Positions 17,277-27,858 of a stretch of DNA of 56,309 bases are shown in pieces. Each line of letters opens with the position of its first letter. The first letter of the stretch is position 1. This DNA comes from Crocinitomicaceae bacterium (GTDB lineage: Bacteria; Bacteroidota; Bacteroidia; Flavobacteriales_D; Crocinitomicaceae): assembly GCA_003247185.1 (NCBI GenBank), contig QKAV01000051.1:1-56309 (forward strand), written 5' to 3'. The translations under genes were made by a program, and so were the position numbers. Under the pieces are notes generated by a model, which saw only the letters and a list, made by a program, of their open reading frames with translations, ran no database searches and had not been told where the DNA came from.

Positions 17277-20200
17277 ATGAAAACTACAGCATTATTTATG
17301 CTGACTACTTTGTTCTCCTGGGCACAGGACGACAGTACTTTGCTTTATCCGATTAATCAGACTTATGATCCAACGCAAACTTCAGAACAAAGCTTTGACC
17401 TCGGGGATCCGTCCAGCATGCAGCAAACCATCGTGTATGATCCTGCTACCGGAACGTATGTCTTTAAAGAAACTCTTGGTAACGGATTAAATTACCGTAA
17501 TCCATCGATGATGACTTTCGAGGAATATCTTGAATACGAACGTCAGAAATCATTGAGAGAGAACTGGAAGGAAAAAATTGATGAGCAAACTGCAGAAAAT
17601 CATCCTTTCGAGTTGCCGATCAAAGTAGGGAGTAAGGTGTTTGAAAACTTCTTTGGTTCCGATCAGATTGTCATTCGTCCTCAGGGAAGTGTGGAATTGT
17701 CATTTGGGATTAACAGCTCAAGATACGATAACCCGATTCTTCCTGTAAAGCAGAGAAAAATAACGCGTTTTGATTTCCAGCAACAGATTCAATTGAACCT
17801 TGTTGGTCAGATTGGTACGAAGCTAAAAATCGGAACCAGTTACAATACTCAAGCGGCATTCGATTTTGACAATATCTCGAAATTGGAGTACGCCGGCGAT
17901 GAGGATCAGATCATACAGAAAATTGCACTGGGTAATGTGTCATTGCAACTTCCGACCTCATTGATTCCCGGTTCTCAAACCTTATTCGGGGCAAGTACAC
18001 AGTTAAAGTTCGGTAGAACAACAGTGGATTTGATTGCAGCTTCTTCGAAAGGGAAAAGACAGGAAATTAATATTACCGGAAAAGCACAGGTGCGTGATTT
18101 TAAGCTGGGGGCAGATGATTACGAGGCGTATCGCCATTACTTTGTGAACTTGTATTTCCATGATCATTATGATGAGGCAATGTCAACGCTTCCGATCCCT
18201 AATACAACGATAAATATTACGAGAATTGAAGTTTGGCTGACAAACAAGACGAACAATACGGAAAACACCCGGAATATTGTTGCTTTCTCGGATCTTGGGG
18301 AAGCAAAGTCCGAAAACTGGGATGGTAATCCCGGATCCACTGCTTCGAGTGAAATTCCGGATAATAGCGCCAACAATTTGTATCAGTGGGCATCCAATCA
18401 ACCGCTCGTTCGAAGCTTTAATAACGCTGTTGCAGCGCTGAGTTCTCAAGTGACATCACCTGGACCATTTGATCAGGCTGTTCATTATGAGAAGGTTGAA
18501 AATGCAAGAAAATTAACCGAACAGGAGTTTACATACAATGCACAGCTGGGATACATCTCGCTCAATCAACCATTGAACAATGATGAGGTATTGGCAGTTG
18601 CTTATGAATACACCTACAGAGGAGAAACATATCAGGTTGGAGAATTCTCTACCGATGGTGTTTCCGGTTCAGAAGCGCTGGTGTTAAAACTATTGAAACC
18701 GACAATCATGAATCCGAGAAAAAGAATCTGGGATCTCATGATGAAAAATGTCTATTCGATTGGTGCATACCAGGTGGATCAACAAGGGTTTAAACTGAAT
18801 GTTTTATACAATAACCCGGAAACATCTGTATTAGTGCCATTTTTCCCAATGACAGGAGTGGATGACAAACAGCTGGTGACGCTTCTGGATATGGATAAAA
18901 TCAATATTACCAATCAGCCTTTTTCTGATGGGGTATTCGATTTTGTCCCGATTGATTTTAATGGAAACAAAGCGCAAAATGCAGGTACCATTAACGTTAA
19001 GAACGGACGGGTATATTTTTCTACCATAGAGCCATTCGGACAGACATTAGCAGGTAAATTGACTACCGCAGGTATTTCCGACCTGATCATTAACAATGTA
19101 GCTTATACGGAATTATACGATTCGACAAAAACGGCCGCGCAACAGATTCCGAGTAAAAACCGATTCACACTTGTTGGACAATACCAATCCTCGATTTCTT
19201 CGGACATTCCTTTGAATGCATTGAATGTCCCTGAAGGTGCCGTTACTGTAACAGCAGGAGGAATTAAACTTACCGAAGGTGTGGACTATACGGTTGATTA
19301 TAACCTGGGCCGCGTAAAGATTCTGAATACAGGGATTCTGGAATCGAATACACCGATTAAGATTGCGATAGAAAGTAACTCGGTTTTTGGTTTCCAGGCA
19401 AAATCACTGTTCGGAGCGAGGGTGGCACACAGGTTTAGCGATAAACTGAATGTAGGAATGACCTGGTTGAGAATGATGGAACGTCCCGTTACTCAAAAAG
19501 TCGACATTGGTAGTGAGCCGTATAAAAACAATATTGTTGGTCTGGATCTTCAGTATAGAACCGATGTGCCTTTCCTTACAAAACTGGTAGATTTACTTCC
19601 GGTAATTTCCACCAAAGAGAAGTCAACGTTCTCCTTCAACGGTGAGTTTGCCCACCTGATGCCGGGGGTGCCAAAGGCGATTAACAAAGACGGAACCTCT
19701 TATATTGACGATTTTGAGGGAGCACAATCTTCTATCGACTTAAGATCTGTATCTGCATGGCGTTTGGCATCAATTCCGCAAGGGCAACCGGATCTTTTCC
19801 CAGAGGCAACTAAAAAGGATTTGTCAGCAGGTTATAAGCGTGCAAAAACGTCCTGGTATACAATCGACCCATTATTTTATCAGAATAATAATACAACTCC
19901 TCAACATATTAAGGATGATCCTACGATGTTGAGCGATAGCCGTATGCGTCTGGTAAACCAAACGGACATTTTCCCGAACCTGCAACAACAATACGGTTCA
20001 ATTCCAAACATTCCGATCCTTGATCTGGCGTACTATCCGAAAGAGAGAGGAATGTACAATTACGATACAACAGCTACGGTAAATGCGGATGGAACTTTTG
20101 TTGATCCGGAAAACCGTTGGGGTGGAGTGATGCGTGCACTGACAACCACGAACTTTGAACAAACAAACATCGAATACATCCAGTTTTGGGTACTCGATCC

Positions 20201-23200
20201 ATTTAATGAGGATGCCGAAGATGCAGATCCGAATTCTGCAATGACCGGAGGGGATTTGTATTTCAACCTTGGAAACATTTCCGAAGATATATTGCCAGAT
20301 TCAAGAAAATCATTTGAAAACGGATTGCCTCCTACAGGTGTATCAACTACAGATAATCTGGATACAACATTGTGGAGTAGAGTTTCTACCCAACAAGTTG
20401 TGGTAAATGCCTTTGATAATGATCCCAATGCACGTCTGAATCAGGATATTGGTATTGATGGGTGGAACAGTGCCGATGAGAAAGTACAGTTTGCGAACTT
20501 TGCCAATTGGGTGCAAAATAATCCGGTTTTTTCTGCTGAAACTAAAGCTGCACTGCTCGCCGACCCGTCAAGTGATGACTATAACTTCTATCGTGACGAC
20601 GATTACGACGCTCAGAAATTAAATATTCTGGAACGTTATAAGCGATATAATGGTATGGAGGGGAACTCCCACACAACCGAATATTCGCAAACGCTGAACG
20701 CTGATGGTTATCCTACGCAGGCTACGAACAACCCGGACAGAGAGGACATCAACCAGGATAACAACTTGTCGGAGTCAGAAAGCTACTTCCAGTATCGTGT
20801 AAGTATGCGCCCGCAGGATATGGTCGTTGGTAAGAATTTTATTACCAACATGCAGACTTATCAGAACGGTACAAAGACGGAGAAATGGTACCAATTTAAA
20901 GTACCTGTAAGGGAATTTGAGAAAAAGGTAAATGGAATTTCTGATTTCAGATCGATTCGTTTCATGCGAATGTTCCTGAAAGACTTTGATGAAGAAGTAG
21001 TATTACGTTTTGCACGTCTGGAATTTATCCGCGGAGAGTGGAGAAGGTATTTCAATGATTTGACGCAGCCGGGGGAAAGTGTTTATGTTGACCCGAATCT
21101 GACGACATTCAACATCGGAGCGCTTAACGTTCAGGAAAACGATCAAAGAAGTCCGATAAAATATGAAATTCCTCCTGGAATTCTTCGTGAGGTAGACCCT
21201 TCACAAACTTTCCAACGCCAGTTGAATGAACAATCATTAACGTTGGAGGTATGTAATCTGGCTGATGGAGATGCCCGTGCGGCTTATCGAAATGTAGAGT
21301 TCGATGTGCGTACATACAAGAAACTGAAAATGTTCGTCCACGTTGAAGAGAAGGATAAAGTAAATTATTCTCTGGACAATGATGACCTGACATTATTTGT
21401 ACGTCTGGGAACCGATTTCACCGACAACTATTATGAATACGAGTTGCCGATGACAGTTACTCCATGGGGTGCGACGGTTGATACGGATATCTGGCCGGAA
21501 GCCAATAATATGGAGATCATATTTGATGATCTGATTACATTAAAAAAGGAGCGTAATGCTAAGATTGAATCCGGAGCAAGTGGTGTTTCTTACATTATTG
21601 AATACTCGAAAGTTGATCCGGCTAATCCGAATCGAATCATTAGGGTGAAAGGTTCGCCGAATATCCAGGGATTAAAGACAATCATGGTTGGAGTACGAAA
21701 TCCGCATAAGAATTCACATGTACTTGACTCATGGTCGGATGACGGAGAAGCAAAATGCGCGATCGTTTGGATCAATGAGTTGCGTCTGACAGATTTCGTA
21801 AATGATGGAGGCTCCGCTGCGATTGCACAAATGCAGGTACAGGCGGCAGATTTCGCTACGGTGAACATGAGTGGAAATTACTCCGGAATTAACTGGGGTG
21901 CCGTTGATAGTAGAGTACAGGAAAGACAACGGAACACGAAAATGGGATTTGATATGAACGCGAATGTTCAGTTAGGTCAGTTCTTTGGAAAGAAAGCCCG
22001 TTTCAATTTACCGTTCTTCTATGCTTATTCATTAGGAGTAGTTAACCCGGAATATGATCCGTTCAATCCGGATGTAAAACTGGCCGGCTATGACAGGGAT
22101 ACCCGAAAGGAAAGACAAAGGTTAGGTCAGGATTACAATGAAAGGCGATCGTACAACTTTACGGGAGTTCGAAAGGAACTGAAGGCAGGAGCTAAACCGG
22201 CATTCTGGCGCGTTTCCAACTGGACAGCTAATTATTCGTTCTCTGAGAATTTGCTTCGCGACTTTAATACAAACTATGACAGAACGAAAACATGGAGCGG
22301 TGGTTTAAGCTATAATTATTCGTTCAATGTAAAACCAATTACACCATTTGCGAAGATTAAGTTTGTTCAAAAGTCAAAATGGTTGACTTTTGTGAAGGAT
22401 TTCAACTTCTATCTGGCACCTAAGAACATCGGTTTCACAAATGACCTGTTAAGAACCTATAACGAGCGACAAATCCGAAATAACCTGGTGCCTGATTATC
22501 AGTTTGATCCGGTTTATGTGAAACGCTTTACATGGAACAGGACGTTTACGCTTGGATACGATATCACGAAGAAACTGAAGTTTAACTTCAATGCTTCTAA
22601 TCAATCCATCTTCCAGGAAGCCGATGGTAGAGTGGACAGAAAGATCGATCCTGTTGGTTATCGCCAGTTTGAGGATTCTGTTTTCACACAATTGAAAACC
22701 TTAGGTAGAGGCTTGGATTATAACCACTCATTTACTTTAAACTGGACGTTACCGCTGGATAAATTACCTGTAACGGATTGGATTAATGCCAACGTTAAAT
22801 ACACGGGTAGCTACAATTGGCAACGAGCTCCACTCGGTCAGAGTGAATTCGGGAATGTTATTCAAAACAGTCGAAATATCAACATGACTGCGCAGGCGAA
22901 TTTCACCAACTTGTACAACAAAGTACCATATTTCAAGCGCGTAAATAATAACGGAAGAACAGGTAATGCAAGGTCAAATGTAAGAGGGCAGCTTGTTTCC
23001 GGAGGAGTTTCGGATGGAGATAAGGACACGAAAAAGGGTGAGCCGGAAGTAAGTCCGGAGGATGAAAAACCGGAGTCGGAAATGACGAAGAAGGAACTCC
23101 GCAAGAAGAAGCGTAAGGAAAGAAAGGAGGAACGTAAGAAGAAGCGGGAAGAAGCCAGAAAGAAACGAAACGGAGAAGTACATCCTGTAGGTGGATTCCT

Positions 23201-24581
23201 TGCGAGATTAGTGATGAGTGTCCGAAATGTTTCCGGAACTTATGGAATCACAGACGGAACGCTATTACCGGGATACAATCAGGAGACATCTCTACTGGGA
23301 TTAAATCGATCATTCGATTCAGGTCTTTCCGGTTTTGTATTCGGACAGCAACCGTACTCTGTTTTTGGTAGACAAAACGGATATGATATTGCTTCTGTAG
23401 CTACTTCCAATAACTGGTTGGTGCAGAACGAAAATCTGAATAAGCAGTATACTCAGAATCACTCTGAAAATCTGAATATCAGAGCAACATTGGAACCGTT
23501 TAAGGATTTCTCGATTGAGATGACCTTCACAAGAACCTACTCAAACAACCGTAGTTCATTCTACAGATGGAATGAAAGCACACAAACGTTTGAAGATCAA
23601 AGTAGAGTGGATATGTCAACGTTAACGTATTCCAACGTTTCATTGAGTTCTGCCTTTGCACTGATTGGTAAAGAGTATGAATCATCTGTTTTTGATCAAC
23701 TTTTAGCGAATCGTAAAGAAGTGTCTTCATTGCTGGGTGCTACTAATTCGAATTCATCCGCATTGACTTCAGGGTATTACAACGGTTACTCAGGTTCACA
23801 ACAGGAGGTAGTGATCGGGTCATTCCTGACTTCATATACAAACAGAGGTGTTAATGAGAAAAACATCAACCCTGTTAAGAATGTACCACTACCGAACTGG
23901 TCTGTGAATTACAACGGGTTAAAGAATTTTGAGTTCATGAAAAAGCACGTAAGAAACTTCGTTCTTCGCCATGCATATAGTTCAACTGTCTCGGTTTCCG
24001 GAATGCAAACAAATTTGAACGCTGAGTTTGATGCGAATGGTCAGGCTACCGCGAGAGATCTCAATAACAACTTTATCGCTTCCATGAACGTTCAAAACGT
24101 TGCCGTAACTGAGCGATTCTCACCTCTGATTGGTCTGGATGCAACATGGAATATCAAGGGACAGGGATTAATCACGAAGTTTGAGTACAAAAAAGATCGT
24201 TCAGCTACACTTTCATTGAACAACAATCAGGTTACCGAAGTTTTGGGTAATGAGTGGGTAATCGGTACGGGATATAAATTCGGTAAAGTGAAATTGCCGA
24301 TTAAGAATGTTAAGGAAAATGATTTGAACGTACGTGTTGATGTGTCGTTCAGAGATAACCTGACTGTGATTCGTAAGATTGTTGAGAACACCAATCAAGC
24401 TACTGCAGGACAGCGCGTAGTTTCTATTAAGTGTTCTATTCAATATGATCTGACGAATAACCTGACGATCCAGTATTACTACGATCAAACATTGAATACA
24501 CCAAAAATTGCAACCTCTTATCCGACAGGTAACTTATCTACGGGGCTTAGACTCCGATTCAATCTGGCGGGAGTTCAATAA
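17277..24581 (+). CDS. sprA: SprA/Sov, outer-membrane translocon of type IX secretion
   Basis: SprA is the giant beta barrel through which T9SS cargo crosses the outer membrane. The 2434-residue product has the expected size and content: a signal peptide MKTTALFMLTTLFSWAQ, then family segments such as FELPIKVGSKVFENFFGSDQ, IRPQGSVELSFGI, SYIDDFEGAQSSIDLRS and WINELRLTDF, and many amphipathic strands to the C-terminus (LSTGLRLRFNLAGVQ). I chose the ATG at 17277, which begins a clean signal peptide; a TTG eight codons earlier is less likely. An unusual Lys/Arg/Glu-rich segment occupies residues ~1908-1970. The gene starts 26 bases after ruvA. Cargo candidates in this window are the two CHU_C adhesins, the thioredoxin-like protein and the DUF1501 protein. 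Confidence 0.96.
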   Translation: MKTTALFMLTTLFSWAQDDSTLLYPINQTYDPTQTSEQSFDLGDPSSMQQTIVYDPATGTYVFKETLGNGLNYRNPSMMTFEEYLEYERQKSLRENWKEKIDEQTAENHPFELPIKVGSKVFENFFGSDQIVIRPQGSVELSFGINSSRYDNPILPVKQRKITRFDFQQQIQLNLVGQIGTKLKIGTSYNTQAAFDFDNISKLEYAGDEDQIIQKIALGNVSLQLPTSLIPGSQTLFGASTQLKFGRTTVDLIAASSKGKRQEINITGKAQVRDFKLGADDYEAYRHYFVNLYFHDHYDEAMSTLPIPNTTINITRIEVWLTNKTNNTENTRNIVAFSDLGEAKSENWDGNPGSTASSEIPDNSANNLYQWASNQPLVRSFNNAVAALSSQVTSPGPFDQAVHYEKVENARKLTEQEFTYNAQLGYISLNQPLNNDEVLAVAYEYTYRGETYQVGEFSTDGVSGSEALVLKLLKPTIMNPRKRIWDLMMKNVYSIGAYQVDQQGFKLNVLYNNPETSVLVPFFPMTGVDDKQLVTLLDMDKINITNQPFSDGVFDFVPIDFNGNKAQNAGTINVKNGRVYFSTIEPFGQTLAGKLTTAGISDLIINNVAYTELYDSTKTAAQQIPSKNRFTLVGQYQSSISSDIPLNALNVPEGAVTVTAGGIKLTEGVDYTVDYNLGRVKILNTGILESNTPIKIAIESNSVFGFQAKSLFGARVAHRFSDKLNVGMTWLRMMERPVTQKVDIGSEPYKNNIVGLDLQYRTDVPFLTKLVDLLPVISTKEKSTFSFNGEFAHLMPGVPKAINKDGTSYIDDFEGAQSSIDLRSVSAWRLASIPQGQPDLFPEATKKDLSAGYKRAKTSWYTIDPLFYQNNNTTPQHIKDDPTMLSDSRMRLVNQTDIFPNLQQQYGSIPNIPILDLAYYPKERGMYNYDTTATVNADGTFVDPENRWGGVMRALTTTNFEQTNIEYIQFWVLDPFNEDAEDADPNSAMTGGDLYFNLGNISEDILPDSRKSFENGLPPTGVSTTDNLDTTLWSRVSTQQVVVNAFDNDPNARLNQDIGIDGWNSADEKVQFANFANWVQNNPVFSAETKAALLADPSSDDYNFYRDDDYDAQKLNILERYKRYNGMEGNSHTTEYSQTLNADGYPTQATNNPDREDINQDNNLSESESYFQYRVSMRPQDMVVGKNFITNMQTYQNGTKTEKWYQFKVPVREFEKKVNGISDFRSIRFMRMFLKDFDEEVVLRFARLEFIRGEWRRYFNDLTQPGESVYVDPNLTTFNIGALNVQENDQRSPIKYEIPPGILREVDPSQTFQRQLNEQSLTLEVCNLADGDARAAYRNVEFDVRTYKKLKMFVHVEEKDKVNYSLDNDDLTLFVRLGTDFTDNYYEYELPMTVTPWGATVDTDIWPEANNMEIIFDDLITLKKERNAKIESGASGVSYIIEYSKVDPANPNRIIRVKGSPNIQGLKTIMVGVRNPHKNSHVLDSWSDDGEAKCAIVWINELRLTDFVNDGGSAAIAQMQVQAADFATVNMSGNYSGINWGAVDSRVQERQRNTKMGFDMNANVQLGQFFGKKARFNLPFFYAYSLGVVNPEYDPFNPDVKLAGYDRDTRKERQRLGQDYNERRSYNFTGVRKELKAGAKPAFWRVSNWTANYSFSENLLRDFNTNYDRTKTWSGGLSYNYSFNVKPITPFAKIKFVQKSKWLTFVKDFNFYLAPKNIGFTNDLLRTYNERQIRNNLVPDYQFDPVYVKRFTWNRTFTLGYDITKKLKFNFNASNQSIFQEADGRVDRKIDPVGYRQFEDSVFTQLKTLGRGLDYNHSFTLNWTLPLDKLPVTDWINANVKYTGSYNWQRAPLGQSEFGNVIQNSRNINMTAQANFTNLYNKVPYFKRVNNNGRTGNARSNVRGQLVSGGVSDGDKDTKKGEPEVSPEDEKPESEMTKKELRKKKRKERKEERKKKREEARKKRNGEVHPVGGFLARLVMSVRNVSGTYGITDGTLLPGYNQETSLLGLNRSFDSGLSGFVFGQQPYSVFGRQNGYDIASVATSNNWLVQNENLNKQYTQNHSENLNIRATLEPFKDFSIEMTFTRTYSNNRSSFYRWNESTQTFEDQSRVDMSTLTYSNVSLSSAFALIGKEYESSVFDQLLANRKEVSSLLGATNSNSSALTSGYYNGYSGSQQEVVIGSFLTSYTNRGVNEKNINPVKNVPLPNWSVNYNGLKNFEFMKKHVRNFVLRHAYSSTVSVSGMQTNLNAEFDANGQATARDLNNNFIASMNVQNVAVTERFSPLIGLDATWNIKGQGLITKFEYKKDRSATLSLNNNQVTEVLGNEWVIGTGYKFGKVKLPIKNVKENDLNVRVDVSFRDNLTVIRKIVENTNQATAGQRVVSIKCSIQYDLTNNLTIQYYYDQTLNTPKIATSYPTGNLSTGLRLRFNLAGVQ

Positions 24582-24582
24582 T

Positions 24583-25026
24583 ATGGAATATCGCAATGCA
24601 CAAAAGGGAGATGAGGAAGGTATTTATGCCCTCGTACGCGAATTGGCAGTTTATGAGAAAGCTCCGGACAGTGTAATCAATACACCTGACGCTCTGAGAA
24701 GAGATATGTTTGAAGATAGGGTCTGCGAAGCCTTTGTTGCTGTTGAGGAGAATGAAATCGTTGGTTTCGCACTATTTTACACGTCCTATTCTACCTGGAG
24801 GGGAAAATGTATCTATCTGGAAGATCTCTACGTTAAACCTGAGTTTCGTGGTCAGAAGATCGGTTATGAGCTTTTTAAGCTAGTGCGTGAGGAGGCCGTA
24901 AAACGAAATTATAAGCGAATGGACTGGCAGGTTCTGGATTGGAATGAGCCAGCCATCAAGTTCTACCGGCAATTGGGGGCAGAACTCGATGGAGAATGGC
25001 TTAATGGGCGTCTTTATTTTGATTAA
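24583..25026 (+). CDS. GNAT family N-acetyltransferase, diamine/thialysine acetyltransferase-like
   Basis: The 147-residue product has the GNAT acetyl-CoA fold. The pyrophosphate-binding loop is in the segment PEFRGQKIGYELF, preceded by the strand YLEDLYV and followed by DWQVLDWNEPAIKFYRQLGA. That last pattern, with WNEP.I.FY..LGA, resembles spermidine/spermine and thialysine N-acetyltransferases. The start is the ATG at 24583, one base after the sprA stop; an upstream in-frame start would lie inside sprA. The stop overlaps that of the convergent PhoH-like gene by four bases. The substrate is not determined by sequence. Confidence 0.88.
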   Translation: MEYRNAQKGDEEGIYALVRELAVYEKAPDSVINTPDALRRDMFEDRVCEAFVAVEENEIVGFALFYTSYSTWRGKCIYLEDLYVKPEFRGQKIGYELFKLVREEAVKRNYKRMDWQVLDWNEPAIKFYRQLGAELDGEWLNGRLYFD

Positions 25027-26348
25027 AGCAGATCGTTTGCCAGGTTTGCTAATTCCGAGCGTTCCCCTTTTTCTAATTTGATGTGTGCGAAAAGCGGTTG
25101 TCCTTTCAGACGATCAACCAGATAAGCAAGACCGTTACTGTTTTCATCAAGATATGGGGTATCGATCTGATGCACATCACCTGTAAATACAATCTTTGTA
25201 TTTTCACCGGCACGCGTAATGATCGTTTTTATCTCATGTGGCGTTAAGTTTTGAGCCTCGTCAATGATGAACATGATATTGGACAAACTTCTACCTCTGA
25301 TGAAAGCTAATGGGGTAATCAGAATTTTTCCGTTTTCCTCCAGTTCACTGATCGCCTTGTGTTTCTTCTCGTTTTCTCCAAACTGGGATTTGATAAATTT
25401 AAGATTGTCCCACAATGGCTCCATGTAAGGACTGATTTTATCGTTGGCATCTCCCGGAAGAAATCCGATTTCTTTGTTGGATAATGGTACGATTGGTCGG
25501 GCAAGAATAATCTGCTGGTATTTTTTGTTTTGCTCCAGAGAAGCGGCCAAAGCCAGTAATGTTTTCCCTGTACCTGCAACACCTTGCAATGCAACAAGTT
25601 TAACGTTGTCATTCATGAGTGCATTTAAGGCAAAGGCCTGTTCTGCATTTTTAGGTTTAATACCGTAGACAAACTCTTTTTCCACCCGTTCTATTCGGTC
25701 CAAAAAGCTATTGTATACCGCAAGAGAAGATGAATTTCCATTCTTAAGGATATAATATCCATTGGCCGTTTTTTGGTCGCCCAGAATACCATTCTCTTCG
25801 ATGTGTCCTTTCGTAAACAAATGCCTGATTTCATCGGATTCAATTTCTTCAATTACGCGTACACTGCTGGGTTGGATATTATCATTAGAGACGCGTCCCG
25901 TCAGATAATCCTCTGATTTTAGACCCAGGGCTTTCGCTTTAATCCTTAGATTGATGTCTTTGGTAACCAGGATAACTTCCTTTCCGGCATTGAGTTCTTT
26001 CGTGTGAAGTGCAGCATTGATGATCTTATGATCATTCTTGCCCCGGGCATATATGTCTTCGGCGTTAAATGATACGGGAGCTCCCTCCATCACTACCTTG
26101 AATTTACCCAAACCGTCGCCTAACGGAATCCAATCCTGTAAACTGTGACTTCCCGATAATTTATCAATAAACCGGATCACTTCCCTGGCAGAAAAGTTTT
26201 TGGTGTCATTACCAATCTTAAACTTATCCAATTCCTCCAATACGGTAATAGGAACAACAACATCGTTGTTTACAAAATTCGTAATGGACTGGTGGTCATG
26301 TAGCAGGACAGAGGTGTCCAGTACAAAGATCTTCTTCTTTTTAGGCAT
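25023..26348 (-). CDS. PIN-PhoH family ATPase/ribonuclease
   Basis: The 441-residue product joins an N-terminal PIN nuclease domain (residues ~4-130; FVLDTSVLLHD, VVPITVLEELDKFK and further acidic residues) to a PhoH ATPase domain. The ATPase has Walker A LQGVAGTGKTLL (~262), ARPIVPLSNKEIGFLPGD, Walker B FIIDEAQNLTPHE and sensor TGDVHQID. This YlaK/PhoH2-type architecture is linked to RNA unwinding and cleavage in characterised homologues; the physiological role here is unknown. It is not the short PhoH form lacking PIN. The gene stands alone on the minus strand, 157 bases from the envelope cluster upstream. I see no clear promoter or terminator in that gap. Confidence 0.92.
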   Translation of the reverse strand: MPKKKKIFVLDTSVLLHDHQSITNFVNNDVVVPITVLEELDKFKIGNDTKNFSAREVIRFIDKLSGSHSLQDWIPLGDGLGKFKVVMEGAPVSFNAEDIYARGKNDHKIINAALHTKELNAGKEVILVTKDINLRIKAKALGLKSEDYLTGRVSNDNIQPSSVRVIEEIESDEIRHLFTKGHIEENGILGDQKTANGYYILKNGNSSSLAVYNSFLDRIERVEKEFVYGIKPKNAEQAFALNALMNDNVKLVALQGVAGTGKTLLALAASLEQNKKYQQIILARPIVPLSNKEIGFLPGDANDKISPYMEPLWDNLKFIKSQFGENEKKHKAISELEENGKILITPLAFIRGRSLSNIMFIIDEAQNLTPHEIKTIITRAGENTKIVFTGDVHQIDTPYLDENSNGLAYLVDRLKGQPLFAHIKLEKGERSELANLANDLL

Positions 26349-26505
26349 AGGTGTTGTTTTGTAGTAAGATACTCGTAATTCTTCGAGAACGAGCAGCAGA
26401 AATCATCATACTTTTCTACATTGATTTGTGAAAAGATGAAAATTCCTTTAAACAGGGCTTTTCAGGCTAAAATTCGGGATATTAATTTTGTATGAACAGC
26501 AGAAT

Positions 26506-27858
26506 TTACTTGCCTGCCTCCGGAATATAGGTGTTTACAAAATGATCAAGAGGGACTCTTATTTTACCATAAACCCCCTTGGTTTTTGTTGAGTCGATCA
26601 CACCTTCAAAACGATAGTAATTGTATCGGACAAATACCTGATTGATACTATCGCGTTCCGTTTTAGGCGTAAAGGTACTTGTGTGCAGCTGAAGATTGTT
26701 AGTACCCTTTTCCAGGTGCAAGGGCGGAGAAAAAATAAAACGGTAGCGATCTCCGTCTTCCGTCAATAGTCCCCTCGTCATTAACTGATCAAGAAAATAG
26801 TCGCGGTAGTTATTGGTACTTAAGTATATACTGTAGCCGGGAACTTTAACCGGTCTGCTTTTTTGGACCTCAGTTACGTTGAAGTTTTCATCCAGTTCAG
26901 ATTCAACGTAATATTCTTTACTGATATGGAAACCTCCCTGACGAACTGCGATATCGCCATCCCATGCTTTGAGAAAGGCATTCACCGGGAAATGTATTTT
27001 TCCTCCTAGTTTCGAAATCAGTTTGAAGAAAGGTTCTTCCGGATTGTTTTTCAATCGCGAAATATCGAGGTGCAGGTTAATCAGGTTATGTGTAAACTCC
27101 TGTGTCTTGTATGATGGCCCGCCACCTTTCTTTAAGCTGAACCAAAGCGTATCTGTTGAATAAACAGCAGTTTCAAAATAGGCACTGGTAGAGTCATTTG
27201 TCATGGAGAGGTTCACGGACTCGATGCCATAATCATTCAGCGCAGGAAACTTCATTTGAAGAATGGTTCCCGAGTTCAGATAGGAGGTGCTGTTTAAGAA
27301 ATCTCTCCATTTGGGAGGTATTTCATTTAATTTGGCTGTGGTAATCTTTTTGAATACATTTTTAGGATTGTTTCCCTGGTAAAGCAGGAACCAGTCTAAG
27401 CCATACGTTGCAAAGAGATTCTTTTTCGGATCATAATAACTTCTTAGTCCTAAAATTGTCGTATCCCGCATAGAGCTGAGTACTCGTATCTTATCTAAGC
27501 CCAAGCGCAATTTACTGCTATCCGCCACGATGCACATGATACCCATGTCCTCCAGTTCCCATTGATTTTGGTTGATGAAGAAAAATGCAGGCTTTTGCAG
27601 ATCCAGTCCGTAGGTTTTACTCTGACTAAGTATAAATTCATTTGTAAGAAACTCCCGCATCGGAGTTTTATAATAATACATCGTTCCCTGCAATGAGCGC
27701 GAAAGATCAAGGATATTTGTTTTTCCAATGATGTCTGCTTCCGGTAAACGGTCGAAAAATCGTGGAGGAGGAGCTTTTTCAGTCCTCCAGGGCTTGAATA
27801 TCAGTAGAAGTGTAAACAGGATCGCAACAATAGCGATCAGCCCGAATTTTTTCGCCAT
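26506..27858 (-). CDS. Membrane-anchored protein of unknown function (third gene of envelope cluster)
   Basis: I do not recognise a characterised family. The 450-residue product has one N-terminal membrane segment (residues ~4-20, KFGLIAIVAILFTLLLIF) and a long presumably periplasmic part with little repeat structure. An early module (FFDRLPEADIIGKTNILDLS, then a YGLDLQKPAFFFI strand and a SSKLRLGL helix) echoes the arrangement of the 620-residue protein encoded just upstream, suggesting distant homology, perhaps to DUF4836/DUF3352-like proteins. The ATG directly abuts the TAA of that gene, which points to translational coupling. No catalytic motif is visible. Confidence 0.8.
   Translation of the reverse strand: MAKKFGLIAIVAILFTLLLIFKPWRTEKAPPPRFFDRLPEADIIGKTNILDLSRSLQGTMYYYKTPMREFLTNEFILSQSKTYGLDLQKPAFFFINQNQWELEDMGIMCIVADSSKLRLGLDKIRVLSSMRDTTILGLRSYYDPKKNLFATYGLDWFLLYQGNNPKNVFKKITTAKLNEIPPKWRDFLNSTSYLNSGTILQMKFPALNDYGIESVNLSMTNDSTSAYFETAVYSTDTLWFSLKKGGGPSYKTQEFTHNLINLHLDISRLKNNPEEPFFKLISKLGGKIHFPVNAFLKAWDGDIAVRQGGFHISKEYYVESELDENFNVTEVQKSRPVKVPGYSIYLSTNNYRDYFLDQLMTRGLLTEDGDRYRFIFSPPLHLEKGTNNLQLHTSTFTPKTERDSINQVFVRYNYYRFEGVIDSTKTKGVYGKIRVPLDHFVNTYIPEAGK

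Noticed and set aside
26483-26490. TAATTTTG, a perfect -7 box on the plus strand
   Set aside because: Only a 12-codon frame follows and it runs into the end of a minus-strand gene; no RNA gene structure is visible. An antisense transcript cannot be excluded.
26349-26505. 157-base gap between the PhoH-like gene and the envelope cluster
   Set aside because: I looked for a tRNA, terminator, small gene and minus-strand promoter and found none I could support.
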